Counted from the stretch's first letter, positions 8,854 through 18,015 are shown. The stretch: 64,000 nucleotides of DNA from Palsa-461 sp036844945 (GCA_036844945.1 DAIUEV010000005.1:1-64000); one strand, 5' to 3'. A program made the numbers and translations. Notes: generated from the sequence alone by a model not told the origin.

Positions 8854-10104
8854 TCAGGCGTCGGTCAGCCGACCGTGGAGGAAGTCGTCGTAGGCCGAGA
8901 GGTCGAGCAGGCCGTGCCCCGAGTAGTTGAACAGGATGACCTTCTCCTTCCCCTCCTCCTTGGCGGCGAGTGCCTCGTCGATCACCGCGCGCACCGCGTG
9001 GCTCGTCTCGGGGGCGGGGATGGGGCCCTCGGTCCGGGCGAACTGCACCGCCGCCTCGAACACCTTGCCCTGGGGATACGCGGTCGCCCGCATCCGGCCG
9101 TGCTTGACCAGGTTGCAGATGATCGGGGCGTCGCCGTGGTACCGGAGGCCGCCGGCGTGGATCGGCGGAGGGACGAACTCGTGCCCGAGCGTGTACATGG
9201 AGAGGAGCGGGGTCATCCCGGCGGTGTCCCCGAAGTCGTATTCGAAGCGCCCCTCGGTGAGGGTCGGACACGAGGAGGGCTCGACGGCGAGCAGCTCGAC
9301 CGATTGGTCGGGGACGAACGGGAGCGAGATCCCGCCGAGGTTGGAGCCCCCGCCGCAGCAGCCGATCACGATGTCGGGGAGCGACTCGCCCGCCAGCGCC
9401 AGCTGTTCCTTCGCCTCGAGGCCGATCACGGTCTGATGCAGGAGCACGTGGTTGAGCACCGAGCCGAGCGAGTAGTGGGAGTCCTCCCGGGACGCCGCGT
9501 CGGCGACCGCGTCGGAGATCGCAGTCCCGAGCGAGCCGGGGTGCTCGGGGTCGGCGACCGGTGAGGGGACGACCGAGCCGCCCCAGGTCTCCATCATCAC
9601 CCGCCGGTAGGGCTTCTGGTTGTACGACGCGCGGACCATGTAGACCTTGCACTCCTGGCCGAAGAGCGCGGTGGCGAAACACAGCGCGCTCCCCCACTGG
9701 CCGGCCCCGGTCTCGGTCGTCAGCCGGTTGATCCCCTCGGCCTTGTTGAAGTACGCCTGGGGCACCGCGGTGTTCGGCTTGTGCGAGCCGGCCGGCGAGA
9801 CCGATTCGTCCTTGTAGTAGATGCGCGCCGGCGTGCCGAGCGACTCCTCGAGCCGGCGAGCGCGGACGAGCGGGGTCGGCCGCCACAGCCGCAGGATGTC
9901 GAGGACCGGACCGGGCACGTCGATCCACGGCTCGGCCGAGACCTCCTGGCCGATCAGTGCCATCGGGAACAGGGGCGCGAGGTCGTCGGGGCCGACGGGT
10001 TGGCGGGTGGCCGGGTGCAACGGCGGGTCGAGCGGTGCCGGCAGGTGCGGCGCCACGTTGAACCACGCCTCGGGGACTCGGTCGCTCGGCAGTGTCCAGC
10101 GCAT
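8854..10104 (-). CDS. tryptophan synthase beta chain, TrpB2 type
   Basis: A 416-residue PLP enzyme of the TrpB2 branch, longer than ordinary TrpB. The PLP lysine is in AGSHKPNTA. ETGAGQWGSALCFA and GCCGGGSNLGGI (phosphate cup) are typical, as is the N-terminal PLFPMALIGQE. TrpB2 enzymes join indole and L-serine without a TrpA partner; no trpA or other trp gene is nearby, as is usual for TrpB2. The ATG at 10104 has a strong GAGGAGG site. An indole-salvage or side role is inferred from the family. Confidence 0.93.
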   Translation of the reverse strand: MRWTLPSDRVPEAWFNVAPHLPAPLDPPLHPATRQPVGPDDLAPLFPMALIGQEVSAEPWIDVPGPVLDILRLWRPTPLVRARRLEESLGTPARIYYKDESVSPAGSHKPNTAVPQAYFNKAEGINRLTTETGAGQWGSALCFATALFGQECKVYMVRASYNQKPYRRVMMETWGGSVVPSPVADPEHPGSLGTAISDAVADAASREDSHYSLGSVLNHVLLHQTVIGLEAKEQLALAGESLPDIVIGCCGGGSNLGGISLPFVPDQSVELLAVEPSSCPTLTEGRFEYDFGDTAGMTPLLSMYTLGHEFVPPPIHAGGLRYHGDAPIICNLVKHGRMRATAYPQGKVFEAAVQFARTEGPIPAPETSHAVRAVIDEALAAKEEGKEKVILFNYSGHGLLDLSAYDDFLHGRLTDA

Positions 10105-10206
10105 TGGGTCCTCCTCTCGACTGGCCGACTGTATCTGTGGCCCTGGCCGGAGGCCGGGTGGTCGGGTGACCCCTGAGCCTGCGATGACGGCTTCTACGAT
10201 CTCTCC

Positions 10207-10752
10207 GTGGGACGCCGGAGCCTCGTTCGAGCCACCTCGTGCGCCCTCGCCCTCTCGGCATCGGTGCTTTCGGTGGGGTTCTTCGGTGCGCCGGCCGCTC
10301 AGGCGGCCCGCCGGCCGCTGCCGGCCGGGCCCACCCCTTCGGCCATCGCGAAGATGGTCTGCGCGAGTGAGGCCCAGCGGGAGCTCGCCGACGCGCTGGG
10401 CGAGGACGCCAAGGTACGCCGGCCGACGTGGGTGCACCACCGCTACACGTGCGCCTACCAGTACAAGAACGGCACCTACACCCTGTCGGTGCAGGAAGAG
10501 TCGAGCTGGGGCCAGACCTTCACCTATTACGACTCGCTCAAGAAGCAGCTTGGTGACGCCCGCAGCCTCGCCAACCTCGGCCAGGGCGCCTACCAGACGA
10601 GAAACGGCGACGTGGTCGTGCGCAAGGACTGGAAGGTGCTCCTCGTCAACATTTCCGGGCTGCCCGCCCGCTTCGGGGTGCCCGCGACCGCGGCCGGCGA
10701 CATCGCCGTCACGGTGGCCGACGTCATCCTCGGCTGTTGGGCCGGGGACTGA
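10207..10752 (+). CDS. secreted protein of unknown function
   Basis: A 181-residue protein starting with GTG. The N-terminus has arginines, then a hydrophobic core ending AAQAARR, a plausible signal peptide cut near residue 35. The mature part has three cysteines (MVCAS, YTCAY, LGCWAG) and a regular alternating pattern that suggests a small beta-rich domain, with YDSLKKQLGDARSLANLGQGAY in the middle. I do not recognise a family. The start lies about 100 bases from the divergent TrpB2 gene. Confidence 0.72.
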   Translation: MGRRSLVRATSCALALSASVLSVGFFGAPAAQAARRPLPAGPTPSAIAKMVCASEAQRELADALGEDAKVRRPTWVHHRYTCAYQYKNGTYTLSVQEESSWGQTFTYYDSLKKQLGDARSLANLGQGAYQTRNGDVVVRKDWKVLLVNISGLPARFGVPATAAGDIAVTVADVILGCWAGD

Positions 10753-10762
10753 GAACGCCCAG

Positions 10763-11908
10763 TCAGACCGGGTAGGACAGGTTCGGCATCTGGGCCGAGG
10801 TGAACATCAGCCCGAGGCACATCTCGTCGGACGAGCCGTCCCCCCAGGTGACGAAGTGCGGGGGGACCTTGCGCAGGAGCGGCAGCTCCTGGCCCAGCTG
10901 CGGGTTGTAGTTGCAGTTCACCTGCACCTTGTCCCCCGCGGTCACCTGGATCGGATGGGCCAGGTTGTAGCCCTTCTGGTAGTCGAAGTTGTAGCTGGGG
11001 ACGTTGAGGATCGTCTGTTGGGTCGGCGTCCCGGGATTGAGCACCATCGTGAAGCTCACGCCGAGCAGGTGCATGTGGGCCCCGACCCGAACGATGTAGC
11101 CCGACCGGCCGACCGGCCACGTGCACGACGTCGAGGTCCCGGCGGGCGGGCTCTGCGGGTTGCGGCCGCAGACGAACTCGATCGTGTTCACGAAGTTGAC
11201 CGCCGATTGGCCGAATCGCTGGCCGAGGTTGGCCAGCGAGGCGGCCCGGCTGCACAGCGGCCCGGTGGCGTTGGCCGGGCACGGGATGTCCGGCGGCGCC
11301 GGCATCAGGTCGAGGTTGAGCGGCTGGAGCGGCACCGAGGCGGGCACGGTCTTGAGCTCGAGGGTGTTCTTCACCGGCTTGTCCCCGACCAGCAGGTTGT
11401 AGTGGACCTGCATGACGACGAGGCTGCCGGCCGGCAGGTAGATGCCGGTGCCCTTCGGGAGGTTGGAGAAGCCGGCACCGGGGGCCCAGGCGGCGAGCCA
11501 TGGGGTGTTCGAGATCTGTCCCAGCCCGGTGCCGGGGATCGGGCTCTCACCGAAGCACGACCAGCCGTTGTTGCCGGGGTTGGCGGCGTTGGCCGCGGCG
11601 GCCAGGTTCGGCGGGACCAGGAACAAGATCGCGTGGTGGTCCTCCTTCGATCCCGGGAAGAACTGGCTCCCGATGATGTAGGAGTTGTGCGTCACATGCG
11701 GGTTCATCAGCGTGCAGTGGTAGTCGTCGGTGGCCCCGGCGGGCGCGTGCGGCGAGTACGCCTTGGTCTGTTGCACCGTGATGGTGCTCACGACGATCGA
11801 GGCCGAGGCCCCCGACGGCCCGAGCGCGACGAGCATCGAGGCCAGGACCGCCAGCGGAGCAATCGTTCTCAGGACGCGACGCAGCAGCACGGGCCCAAGG
11901 GTAGCCAC
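10763..11908 (-). CDS. secreted copper type II, ascorbate-dependent monooxygenase-like protein
   Basis: A 381-residue protein with a signal peptide (hydrophobic core about 15-36, ending ASA). It carries a residue pattern like that of peptidylglycine/dopamine monooxygenases (PHM/DBM). His91-His92 (KEDHHAILF) and His169 (VMQVHYN) match the CuH site. His278-x-His280 (GAHMHLLG) and Met363 (SSDEMCLG) match the CuM site. The spacing is compatible with the two jelly-roll halves of PHM. Known: PHM/DBM hydroxylate C-H bonds with O2 and ascorbate. The bacterial substrate is unknown. It sits beside copper-transport genes, which supports copper binding. The start is GTG; internal GTG codons leave a few residues of doubt. 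Confidence 0.8.
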   Translation of the reverse strand: MATLGPVLLRRVLRTIAPLAVLASMLVALGPSGASASIVVSTITVQQTKAYSPHAPAGATDDYHCTLMNPHVTHNSYIIGSQFFPGSKEDHHAILFLVPPNLAAAANAANPGNNGWSCFGESPIPGTGLGQISNTPWLAAWAPGAGFSNLPKGTGIYLPAGSLVVMQVHYNLLVGDKPVKNTLELKTVPASVPLQPLNLDLMPAPPDIPCPANATGPLCSRAASLANLGQRFGQSAVNFVNTIEFVCGRNPQSPPAGTSTSCTWPVGRSGYIVRVGAHMHLLGVSFTMVLNPGTPTQQTILNVPSYNFDYQKGYNLAHPIQVTAGDKVQVNCNYNPQLGQELPLLRKVPPHFVTWGDGSSDEMCLGLMFTSAQMPNLSYPV

Positions 11909-12022
11909 TGGTGGCCGGACCCACCGGGCAGGTCCCCGGAGCCGGGTGGCGCCTCCCCGCCCGCCGACCCACCCATTAGCTTCGACAGGCGCCGCCGACG
12001 GGGCGCGGCGGGGGGTCCAGCG

Positions 12023-12980
12023 ATGAGCCAGGCCGCGGGCACAGGGCTGAACGGGTCGGCGGCCGGGTCGTGGCGCCGGCCGGACCGCCGACGGACCCTG
12101 CAGCTGGTGCTGGCCACGCTCTGGCTCCTCGACGCTGCTCCAGCTCCAGCCCTACATGTTCTCGCGGTCCTTCGGGCTGTTCATGCTGGGGCCCAACGCG
12201 GACGGGAACCCCGGCCCCGTCGCGCACCCGATTGTCGACGTGGCGCGCTCGATCGGACATCACCCGGTGGGCTTCGACGCCGTCTTCGTGCTCGTCCAGC
12301 TTCTGATCGCCCTCGGCATCGCCAACCGGAGGACGGTGAAGATCGGCCTGGCCGGCTCGGTCGTCTGGGCGGTCCTCGTCTGGTGGCTGGGCGAGGGGCT
12401 CGGGATGGTCCTGGCCGGCACGGCGAGCCCGCTCACCGGAGCCCCGGGGGCGGTCCTCCTCTACGCGCTGGTGGCGGTGCTCCTGTGGCCGACCGAGCGG
12501 CGGGCCGACGCCGCCGCCGCCGAGCACGTGGGCGCCGTCGCGGCCACGGTGATCTGGATCGGGGTCTTCGGCGCCCTCGGGCTCATCGCCCTCGTCGGCT
12601 CGGCCACCCGCCACCCGGGCCGCCTGTTCGGGGGTATGGAGGACGGGGAGCCGGGGTGGCTCGTGACGCTCGACCGCCACGTCGTCTCGGCCACCGCCGG
12701 CCACGGCGCCGCGCTCGCGGCGGGGGTCGGTGTGGTCCTCCTCGTCGTCGCCGTCTCGGTGCTCCTCGACGCCGCCCGCCGGCCCGCCATCGCGCTCGCC
12801 GTCGCGTTCTCCGTGTTCGTCTGGGTGACCGGCGAGAACTTCGGACAGCTCTTCACCGGGTTCGGCACCGACCCGAACACCGGGCCGCTCCTGATCCTTC
12901 TCGCCCTCGCCTACTGGCCGTCTCGGCGCGCGCCGGCCCCGAACGTCCCGCCCACGCACGAGCCGGCGGTGGCGGCGTGA
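12023..12980 (+). CDS. multi-pass membrane protein with a frameshift near its N-terminus
   Basis: Two frames together make one sensible protein. From ATG 12023 (preceded by a G-rich ribosome site) the first frame gives LQLVLATLWLLDA. The second then continues LQLQPYMFSRSFG to the TGA at 12980. The join is at about 12137, where one base appears extra or two are missing. The intact downstream frame alone (ATG 12156) gives 274 residues with about six membrane segments and a WVTGENFGQLFTG region. Its TGA overlaps the GTG of the DUF5134 gene. The break may be a sequencing error or true decay. A link to copper is inferred from neighbours only. Confidence 0.7.
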
Positions 12981-13654
12981 CCGAGCCGGGCTGGGTCCTC
13001 GGACTCTTCGCCGTCGCGATGGTGACGGTCTCGGCCTACTGCGCGGTACGCCTCCTGATCGTGCGCCCGCTGCACCGGAGCCTGCACTACGACGTCAACT
13101 TCGCGCACGTGGCCATGGGGGTCGCGATGGCCGGCATGCTGTCGCCGGGCCTGCACTCGCTGCCCAACCCGCTCTGGGAGGCGCTCTTCGCCGGGCTGGC
13201 CGTGTGGTTCGCGGGACGATCGGGCCGCTTCGTCCGCAAGCACGGGTTCGGGGGAATCTCGAGCGACCACGTGCACCGGATCTCGCACTACCTCACGCAC
13301 CTCGTCATGGCGTGCTCGATGCTCTATATGTACTTCGCCACTTCGCCGGTGCCGGCCGTCGCCTCCACCTCGGGAATGGCGATGGGTCCGGCCCCCGGCA
13401 CGGCCGCCTACCTCGGCATCCCGCTCGCCTTCGTGGTGGTCCTCTGCGGGTCGGCGATCTGGCACATCGACTCGCTCAGCCGCTTCTCGCGCCCCGCCAT
13501 GCGGGCGGTGCCGGTGGGTGTCGGAGCCAGGGGCGCGGACCCCGGCATCGGAGCGGTCGACACGAACCCGCCGTGGCTGGCCCCTCGGCTCGAGATGGGC
13601 TGCCACATCGCCATGTGCGTGGCCATGGCGTTCATGCTGGTACTGCTGCTGTAG
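12977..13654 (+). CDS. DUF5134 membrane protein
   Basis: A 225-residue membrane protein matching the actinobacterial DUF5134 pattern: YDVNFAHVAMGVAMAGML in the second membrane helix, HRISHYLTHLVMACSMLYMY, and a C-terminal MGCHIAMCVAMAFML helix. His and Met residues recur inside membrane helices (HVAM, HLVMACSM, CHIAMCVAM), which would suit copper ligands. Translation is coupled to the preceding membrane gene by a GTGA overlap, so the two products probably work together. The gene faces the CopA-like ATPase gene. A copper role is inference. Confidence 0.85.
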   Translation: MTEPGWVLGLFAVAMVTVSAYCAVRLLIVRPLHRSLHYDVNFAHVAMGVAMAGMLSPGLHSLPNPLWEALFAGLAVWFAGRSGRFVRKHGFGGISSDHVHRISHYLTHLVMACSMLYMYFATSPVPAVASTSGMAMGPAPGTAAYLGIPLAFVVVLCGSAIWHIDSLSRFSRPAMRAVPVGVGARGADPGIGAVDTNPPWLAPRLEMGCHIAMCVAMAFMLVLLL

Positions 13655-13667
13655 AGCGCCGGCGCTC
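13654..13667. terminator. palindrome between convergent genes, possible terminator
   Basis: GAGCGCCGGCGCTC is a perfect 14-base palindrome at the junction of the DUF5134 gene and the convergent ATPase gene. It has no loop and no T-run, so termination is only a guess from its position. Confidence 0.3.
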
Positions 13668-13671
13668 CGCC

Positions 13672-16344
13672 TCAGGCGAGGGTGCGCTCGACGCTGAAGG
13701 CACGCCGGTGCGCGCCCTCACGCACGCTCACGTCGAAGTGCCAGGTGGCCGCCCCGAGCTGCGGGTAGGCGACGTAGTGGTCGGGGCTCAGCAGGACCAG
13801 CCGGAGCGGCGTCGTCGTCCCGCCGGTCCGGACGGCCACGGCTCGGGGCCGGCCGAACACCGCAGCCGGTCGATTCGACTCGCTGAAGACCAGGTGGAAG
13901 ACCAGGGGCCCCGCGGTCGCGGTGTTGAGGTAGACCTCGGCGCTCTGCCCCTCGGGCAACTGCACGGTCGTGATGTCGTAGAGGGACGGGAGCAGCGACT
14001 GGCCGCGGCTCGGTGAGTAGATCTGGGTGACGACCGTGGCGCCGGCGAACAGCACGACGGGCACGAGCACCGAGACCACGAAGCCACGGATCCCGCGCAG
14101 CATCGCCGGCGGCCGGATCGCGGCCACCCCGTCGCGCCCCACCCTGCGGAGGCGGAGGCTGTTCAGCACCACGATGAGGCTGGAGACGCCCATCGTGATC
14201 GCCGCGACCAAAGGGTCCAGCAGCCCGGCGGCGGCGAGCGGGATGGCGGAGATGTTGTAGCCCATCGCCCAGCCGAAGTTCTGGAGGATGACCGACGAGG
14301 TCGCCCGCGCGATCCCGACCGCGCCGGGCACGCCGTGCAGGTCGCTCCCGAGGAGCGCGACGTCGCTGTTGGACACTGCGATGTCGGCACCGCTCCCGAC
14401 CGCACAGCCGACGTCCGCAGCGACGAGCGCCGGCGCGTCGTTCACTCCGTCGCCGACCATGACCACCCGGTGGCCCTCGTCCTGCCAGCCGCGCAGTACC
14501 GTCAGCTTGTCGCCCGGCGACAGTCGGCTCCTGGCCTCGGTGATTCCGACCGTCTCCGCGATGGTGTCGACGGCCGCCGCGGCGTCCCCGCTCAAGATGG
14601 CGGTCCGCAGGCCCATCGCCCGCAGCCGGGCGATGGCGGGCGCGGCGTCGGCCCTCAACGGCGTGGTCACCGAGATCACCCCCGCGATCTCGCCGTCGAC
14701 GCTGACGGCCACGACGGTCTCCCCCCGCCGCTCGGCAGTCTCGAGGGCGGCGGTGAGCGCCGCGGGTGCCGGACCGTCCAGCCGGCCGACCCGGACCAGG
14801 GCGTCCCCGACGCGGCCCTCGACCCCCGACCCCGGGAGCACGACCCGCTCGGTCGCCGGTCCGGCCGGGGACGCGGCCGCCCGGATGGCCGAGGCGATCG
14901 GATGGTCGCTCTCCGCCTCGACCGCGGCCGCCATCGACAGCACCTCGAGGTCGGTCCATCCGGGGACAGAAGCGACCTCGCAGACCGACGCGAAGCCCTC
15001 GGTGAGCGTCCCGGTCTTGTCGAACACGACCGTGTCGGCCCGCGCCAGGCGTTCGAGGATCTCGCCCGAGCGGATGAGGATTCCGAGCGAGGACGCCCGA
15101 CCGGTTCCCACCATCATCGCGACCGGCGTGGCCAGGCCCATCGCACACGGGCAGGCGACGAGGAGCACCGCCACCGCGCTCAGGACGGCGATGCCGAAGT
15201 TGCCGTCGACCAACCACCAGCCGAGGAACGTGAGCACCGCGAGCGCGAGCACCGCCGGCACGAACACGCCGCTGATCCGGTCGGCCAGCCGCTGGATCGG
15301 CGGCTTGTCGCGCTGGGCGGAATCGACGAGGCGCTGCATCTCGGCCAGGACCGACTCGGCCGCGACCGTCTCGGTCCGGACGACCAGTGCGCCGCCGCCG
15401 GCCCGGGTCCCGCCGATCACCCGGTCGCCGGGGATCCGGTCGACCGGCAGCGGTTCACCGGTGAGGAGCGACTCGTCGACGGCCGAGAAGCCGACCACGA
15501 TCTCCCCGTCGAGCGGGATCACTTCGTGCGGCCGCACCCGGACCAGCGCACCGACCGGCACGCTGTCGGGGGAAACCAGTCGGCCCTCCTCGTCCTCGGG
15601 GTCCATCACCACGCGGGCGGTCGGCGGTCGGAGCGCGATCAGCGAGTGCATCGCGCCGGCGGCGCGGCGGCGCGCCGCCGCCTCCACCGCCCGCCCGGTG
15701 ACGAGGATCGAGACGATGAGCGGGGCCATCACCCCGTGGAGCCGGGCCGCGAAGGCCCCGTTGCCGCCGAGGTGGACGTGCCGGCCGCCGAGGGCGATGG
15801 CCTCCACCGCGCTGACCGTCAACGCCGCGAGGGTGCCCACCGCGATGAGCGTGTCCATGCTCGTCCCGAGGTGACGCAGGAGCCGGACGCTGGTGCGCAG
15901 GAACGGCCATCCCCCGGCCAACTCCACGAAGATTCCGAGCCCAAGAACGACCCACCCGGCGACCTCGTTCTCCGGACCGATCAGCGCGACCAGCAACGCC
16001 GCCACCGCGGCCGGCCACGAGACGGCCGCCCGCCGGTTCCAGTGGTCCCGGTCGGCCCCGGGGTCGGGCTCGGCGGTCGGGCTCGCCGGGGTGGCCCCGT
16101 AGCCGACCCCCTCGACCGCCGCGCACAGCGCGCTCGGGTCGGTACCCGACGGGTCGAAGGTGACGAAGGCCCGGTTGGTGGCCAGGTTGACCGAGGCGCT
16201 CAGCACCGCTCGCTGGCCGGCCAGGGCCCGCTCGATGCGGGTGGCGCACGCGCTGCAGTGCATCCCTTCGAGGGCGAGCTCGGAGGTGGCAACGCCGGCC
16301 GCCTCCTCGGTCGCCAGCGCGCTCTCCGAGGGGGCGGTGAGCAC
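13672..16344 (-). CDS. heavy-metal (copper) P1B-type ATPase with extra C-terminal domain
   Basis: An 890-residue CopA-like pump. It has an N-terminal HMA domain (GMHCSACAT, Cys30/Cys33), the TGEPLPVD loop, the membrane metal motif CPC (Cys398-Pro-Cys400) typical of Cu+ pumps, the phosphorylated Asp442 in DKTGT, and GDGVNDAPAL. After the usual last helices there are about 130 more residues: one extra membrane span (GFVVSVLVPVVLFAGATVV) and a likely extracytoplasmic beta-rich domain. That tail resembles CopC/YtkA-type folds only loosely. The start is GTG, overlapping the TAG of the upstream HMA gene by one base. It probably exports copper, or loads it onto secreted enzymes such as the nearby monooxygenase-like protein. 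Confidence 0.94.
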   Translation of the reverse strand: MLTAPSESALATEEAAGVATSELALEGMHCSACATRIERALAGQRAVLSASVNLATNRAFVTFDPSGTDPSALCAAVEGVGYGATPASPTAEPDPGADRDHWNRRAAVSWPAAVAALLVALIGPENEVAGWVVLGLGIFVELAGGWPFLRTSVRLLRHLGTSMDTLIAVGTLAALTVSAVEAIALGGRHVHLGGNGAFAARLHGVMAPLIVSILVTGRAVEAAARRRAAGAMHSLIALRPPTARVVMDPEDEEGRLVSPDSVPVGALVRVRPHEVIPLDGEIVVGFSAVDESLLTGEPLPVDRIPGDRVIGGTRAGGGALVVRTETVAAESVLAEMQRLVDSAQRDKPPIQRLADRISGVFVPAVLALAVLTFLGWWLVDGNFGIAVLSAVAVLLVACPCAMGLATPVAMMVGTGRASSLGILIRSGEILERLARADTVVFDKTGTLTEGFASVCEVASVPGWTDLEVLSMAAAVEAESDHPIASAIRAAASPAGPATERVVLPGSGVEGRVGDALVRVGRLDGPAPAALTAALETAERRGETVVAVSVDGEIAGVISVTTPLRADAAPAIARLRAMGLRTAILSGDAAAAVDTIAETVGITEARSRLSPGDKLTVLRGWQDEGHRVVMVGDGVNDAPALVAADVGCAVGSGADIAVSNSDVALLGSDLHGVPGAVGIARATSSVILQNFGWAMGYNISAIPLAAAGLLDPLVAAITMGVSSLIVVLNSLRLRRVGRDGVAAIRPPAMLRGIRGFVVSVLVPVVLFAGATVVTQIYSPSRGQSLLPSLYDITTVQLPEGQSAEVYLNTATAGPLVFHLVFSESNRPAAVFGRPRAVAVRTGGTTTPLRLVLLSPDHYVAYPQLGAATWHFDVSVREGAHRRAFSVERTLA

Positions 16345-16613
16345 TACGGGACCGGGTCGCCCGCCCCGGCCGGGGCGGCCGAATACCCGAGGCCGGCGAC
16401 CGCCGCGCAGAGGTCCCCGACCGAGCGCACCGCAGGGTCGTACGTCACCGAGGCGAGCGCCCCCTCGAGCTCCACCGACGCCGACCGCACGCCTGGCTCC
16501 TCGAGCAGGGTCTCCTCGATCAGCGACGCGCAGGACTGGCAGTGCATCCCGGTCACGGCGAGCTCGACGGTCGCGCCCTCATCCCCGAGGCCCCCGGAGC
16601 CGTCGACAGTCAC
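16344..16613 (-). CDS. HMA-domain copper chaperone
   Basis: A small protein of about 89 residues made of one heavy-metal-associated domain: VTGMHCQSCASLIEETLLEEPGV with the CxxC metal site, followed by the usual beta-alpha-beta elements and ending GLGYSAAPAG. It overlaps the ATPase start by one base, so the two are co-translated, as expected for a CopZ-like chaperone feeding CopA. GTG 16613 was chosen for a normal short leader. GTG 16646 would add 11 residues and is also possible. Confidence 0.85.
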   Translation of the reverse strand: MTVDGSGGLGDEGATVELAVTGMHCQSCASLIEETLLEEPGVRSASVELEGALASVTYDPAVRSVGDLCAAVAGLGYSAAPAGAGDPVP

Positions 16614-16754
16614 TCGGCCAGCGTAATTGGGCAGCGGCCCGTCCACGGCCCAGGGTCAGGCCCCCAAGGTCCGGTCGCGGCCCGGCGCTGGAGGCTGTGC
16701 CAAGCTCCGGCCCGGTGACACCCGGGCCCGGGGTCACGAGGAAGGGGGACAGCT

Positions 16755-17147
16755 GTGCTCAAGGGCTTCAAGCAGTTCATCCTGCGGGGCAACGTGATCG
16801 ACCTGGCCATCGCGGTCGTGATCGGGCTCGCCTTCAACGCGGTCATCCAGGCGCTCGTCCGCGACATCGTCACGCCGCTGATCGCCGCCATCGCCGGCAA
16901 GCCGAACTTCGCCACGCTGCACTTCACCGTGCATCACAGCGTCTTTTTGTACGGCGATCTCATCAACTACCTGATCACGTTCCTGTCGGTCGCGGCCGCC
17001 ATCTACTTCCTGGTCGTGGCTCCGGTGAACGCGTTGAAAGCCCGGCGCGCCCGCGGCACCGAGGCGGCCGAGGAGACCCCCGAGGACATCGCTCTGCTCA
17101 CCGAGATCCGCGACCTGTTGGCCCGGAACTCGGGCGGGCCCGCCTGA
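16755..17147 (+). CDS. mscL: large-conductance mechanosensitive channel MscL
   Basis: A 130-residue protein, typical of MscL, which opens under membrane tension to release solutes. The N-terminal amphipathic helix and first membrane helix read MLKGFKQFILRGNVIDLAIA, then VVIGLAFNAVIQALVRDIVTP. The second helix is LITFLSVAAAIYFLVVAPVN. A charged C-terminal helix (EDIALLTEIRDLLAR) forms the cytoplasmic bundle. The GTG start has a purine-rich ribosome site (GAGGAAGGGGG) upstream. Confidence 0.96.
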   Translation: MLKGFKQFILRGNVIDLAIAVVIGLAFNAVIQALVRDIVTPLIAAIAGKPNFATLHFTVHHSVFLYGDLINYLITFLSVAAAIYFLVVAPVNALKARRARGTEAAEETPEDIALLTEIRDLLARNSGGPA

Positions 17148-17157
17148 CCGGTTCTGT

Positions 17158-17177
17158 CCCGGTCCGCCGGGACCGGG
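17158..17177 (+). terminator. GC hairpin after mscL
   Basis: CCCGGTCC-GCCG-GGACCGGG is an 8-bp perfect stem with a 4-base loop, 11 bases after the mscL stop. No T-run follows, which is common for actinobacterial terminators. Confidence 0.55.
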
Positions 17178-17201
17178 CGCGGCGGGTAGAACAGTGTCGC
17201 C

Positions 17202-18002
17202 ATGAGTGAGCAGACCCTTTCCGATCCGTCGCGCCCGCCCGGTCCCGGACGGGTGGCCAACGAGGCGGTGGCCGAACGCCTCGGCGTGCTCGCCCTCACC
17301 CTCGAGGTGAGCCGCTGCAAGAACCTCACGCCGTCCTGCCGGCGCGTCGAGCTCGCCGGTGACGACCTCGCGCACCTGGACCCGAAACCGGGCCAGGACC
17401 TCATGATCTCGCTCGACGGCGAAGGCGAGCGGGTACGACGGCGCCGCTACACGATCCGGCAGTTCGACCGGGACGGGCGCCGCGTGGACCTCGACATCGC
17501 GCTCCACGGGGACGGGCCGGGCCGGCGATGGGCGGAGGGTCTCGAGCCCGGGAAGATGGTCGAGGCCATCGGCCCCCGGGGGAAGATCTTCCTCGACGCC
17601 GACGCCGAGTGGCACCTCTTCGTCGGAGACGACTCCTACGCGCCGGCGGCGCTCGCCATGGCCGAAGCCGTGGGTCCGGAAAAGACCGTGCTGCTCGCGA
17701 TCGAGATCGACGGCGTCGGCCACGAGCAGCCCAACGAGATCGAGGCCCCGGTCCTCGGTCCCCGATGGGTCCTGCGGGACGGTCGGCCACCGGGCGACCC
17801 GGCCGGGCTGCTCGGCGCGCTGGAAGACGTGGCCCTGCCGGACGGACCGGGCCATGCGTACATCGGCGGGGAGCACGCGATGGTCACCACGCTCCGCGAC
17901 GCGCTTTTCGCCCGGGGCATGACGGAGGAATCGGTGAGCTTCAAGCCCTACTGGAGGCTCGGCCGACAGAACGCGGCGAACGGCGAGCCCGACCGGTCCT
18001 GA
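17202..18002 (+). CDS. siderophore-interacting FAD/NAD(P)H oxidoreductase
   Basis: A 266-residue protein of the siderophore-interacting (ViuB/MxcB-like) family, which frees iron from siderophores by reducing Fe(III). The FAD-binding motif RRRYTIRQFD is clear, with a following GPGRRWAEGLEPG region and FVGDDSYAPAALAMAEA in the NAD(P)H domain. The C-terminus YIGGEHAMVTTLRDAL and SFKPYWRLGR is typical of this family. No siderophore biosynthesis or uptake genes are nearby, so its iron source is unknown. ATG start. Confidence 0.9.
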   Translation: MSEQTLSDPSRPPGPGRVANEAVAERLGVLALTLEVSRCKNLTPSCRRVELAGDDLAHLDPKPGQDLMISLDGEGERVRRRRYTIRQFDRDGRRVDLDIALHGDGPGRRWAEGLEPGKMVEAIGPRGKIFLDADAEWHLFVGDDSYAPAALAMAEAVGPEKTVLLAIEIDGVGHEQPNEIEAPVLGPRWVLRDGRPPGDPAGLLGALEDVALPDGPGHAYIGGEHAMVTTLRDALFARGMTEESVSFKPYWRLGRQNAANGEPDRS

Positions 18003-18015
18003 GCGACCGGACCCG

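Noticed and set aside
9821..13654. A 1277-codon open frame on the plus strand
   Set aside because: Most of it runs antisense to TrpB2 and the monooxygenase-like gene and reads as low-complexity Arg/Pro/Gly. Only its last part (DUF5134) and the short stretch from 12023 to about 12136 are real coding sequence; the rest is open because of high GC.
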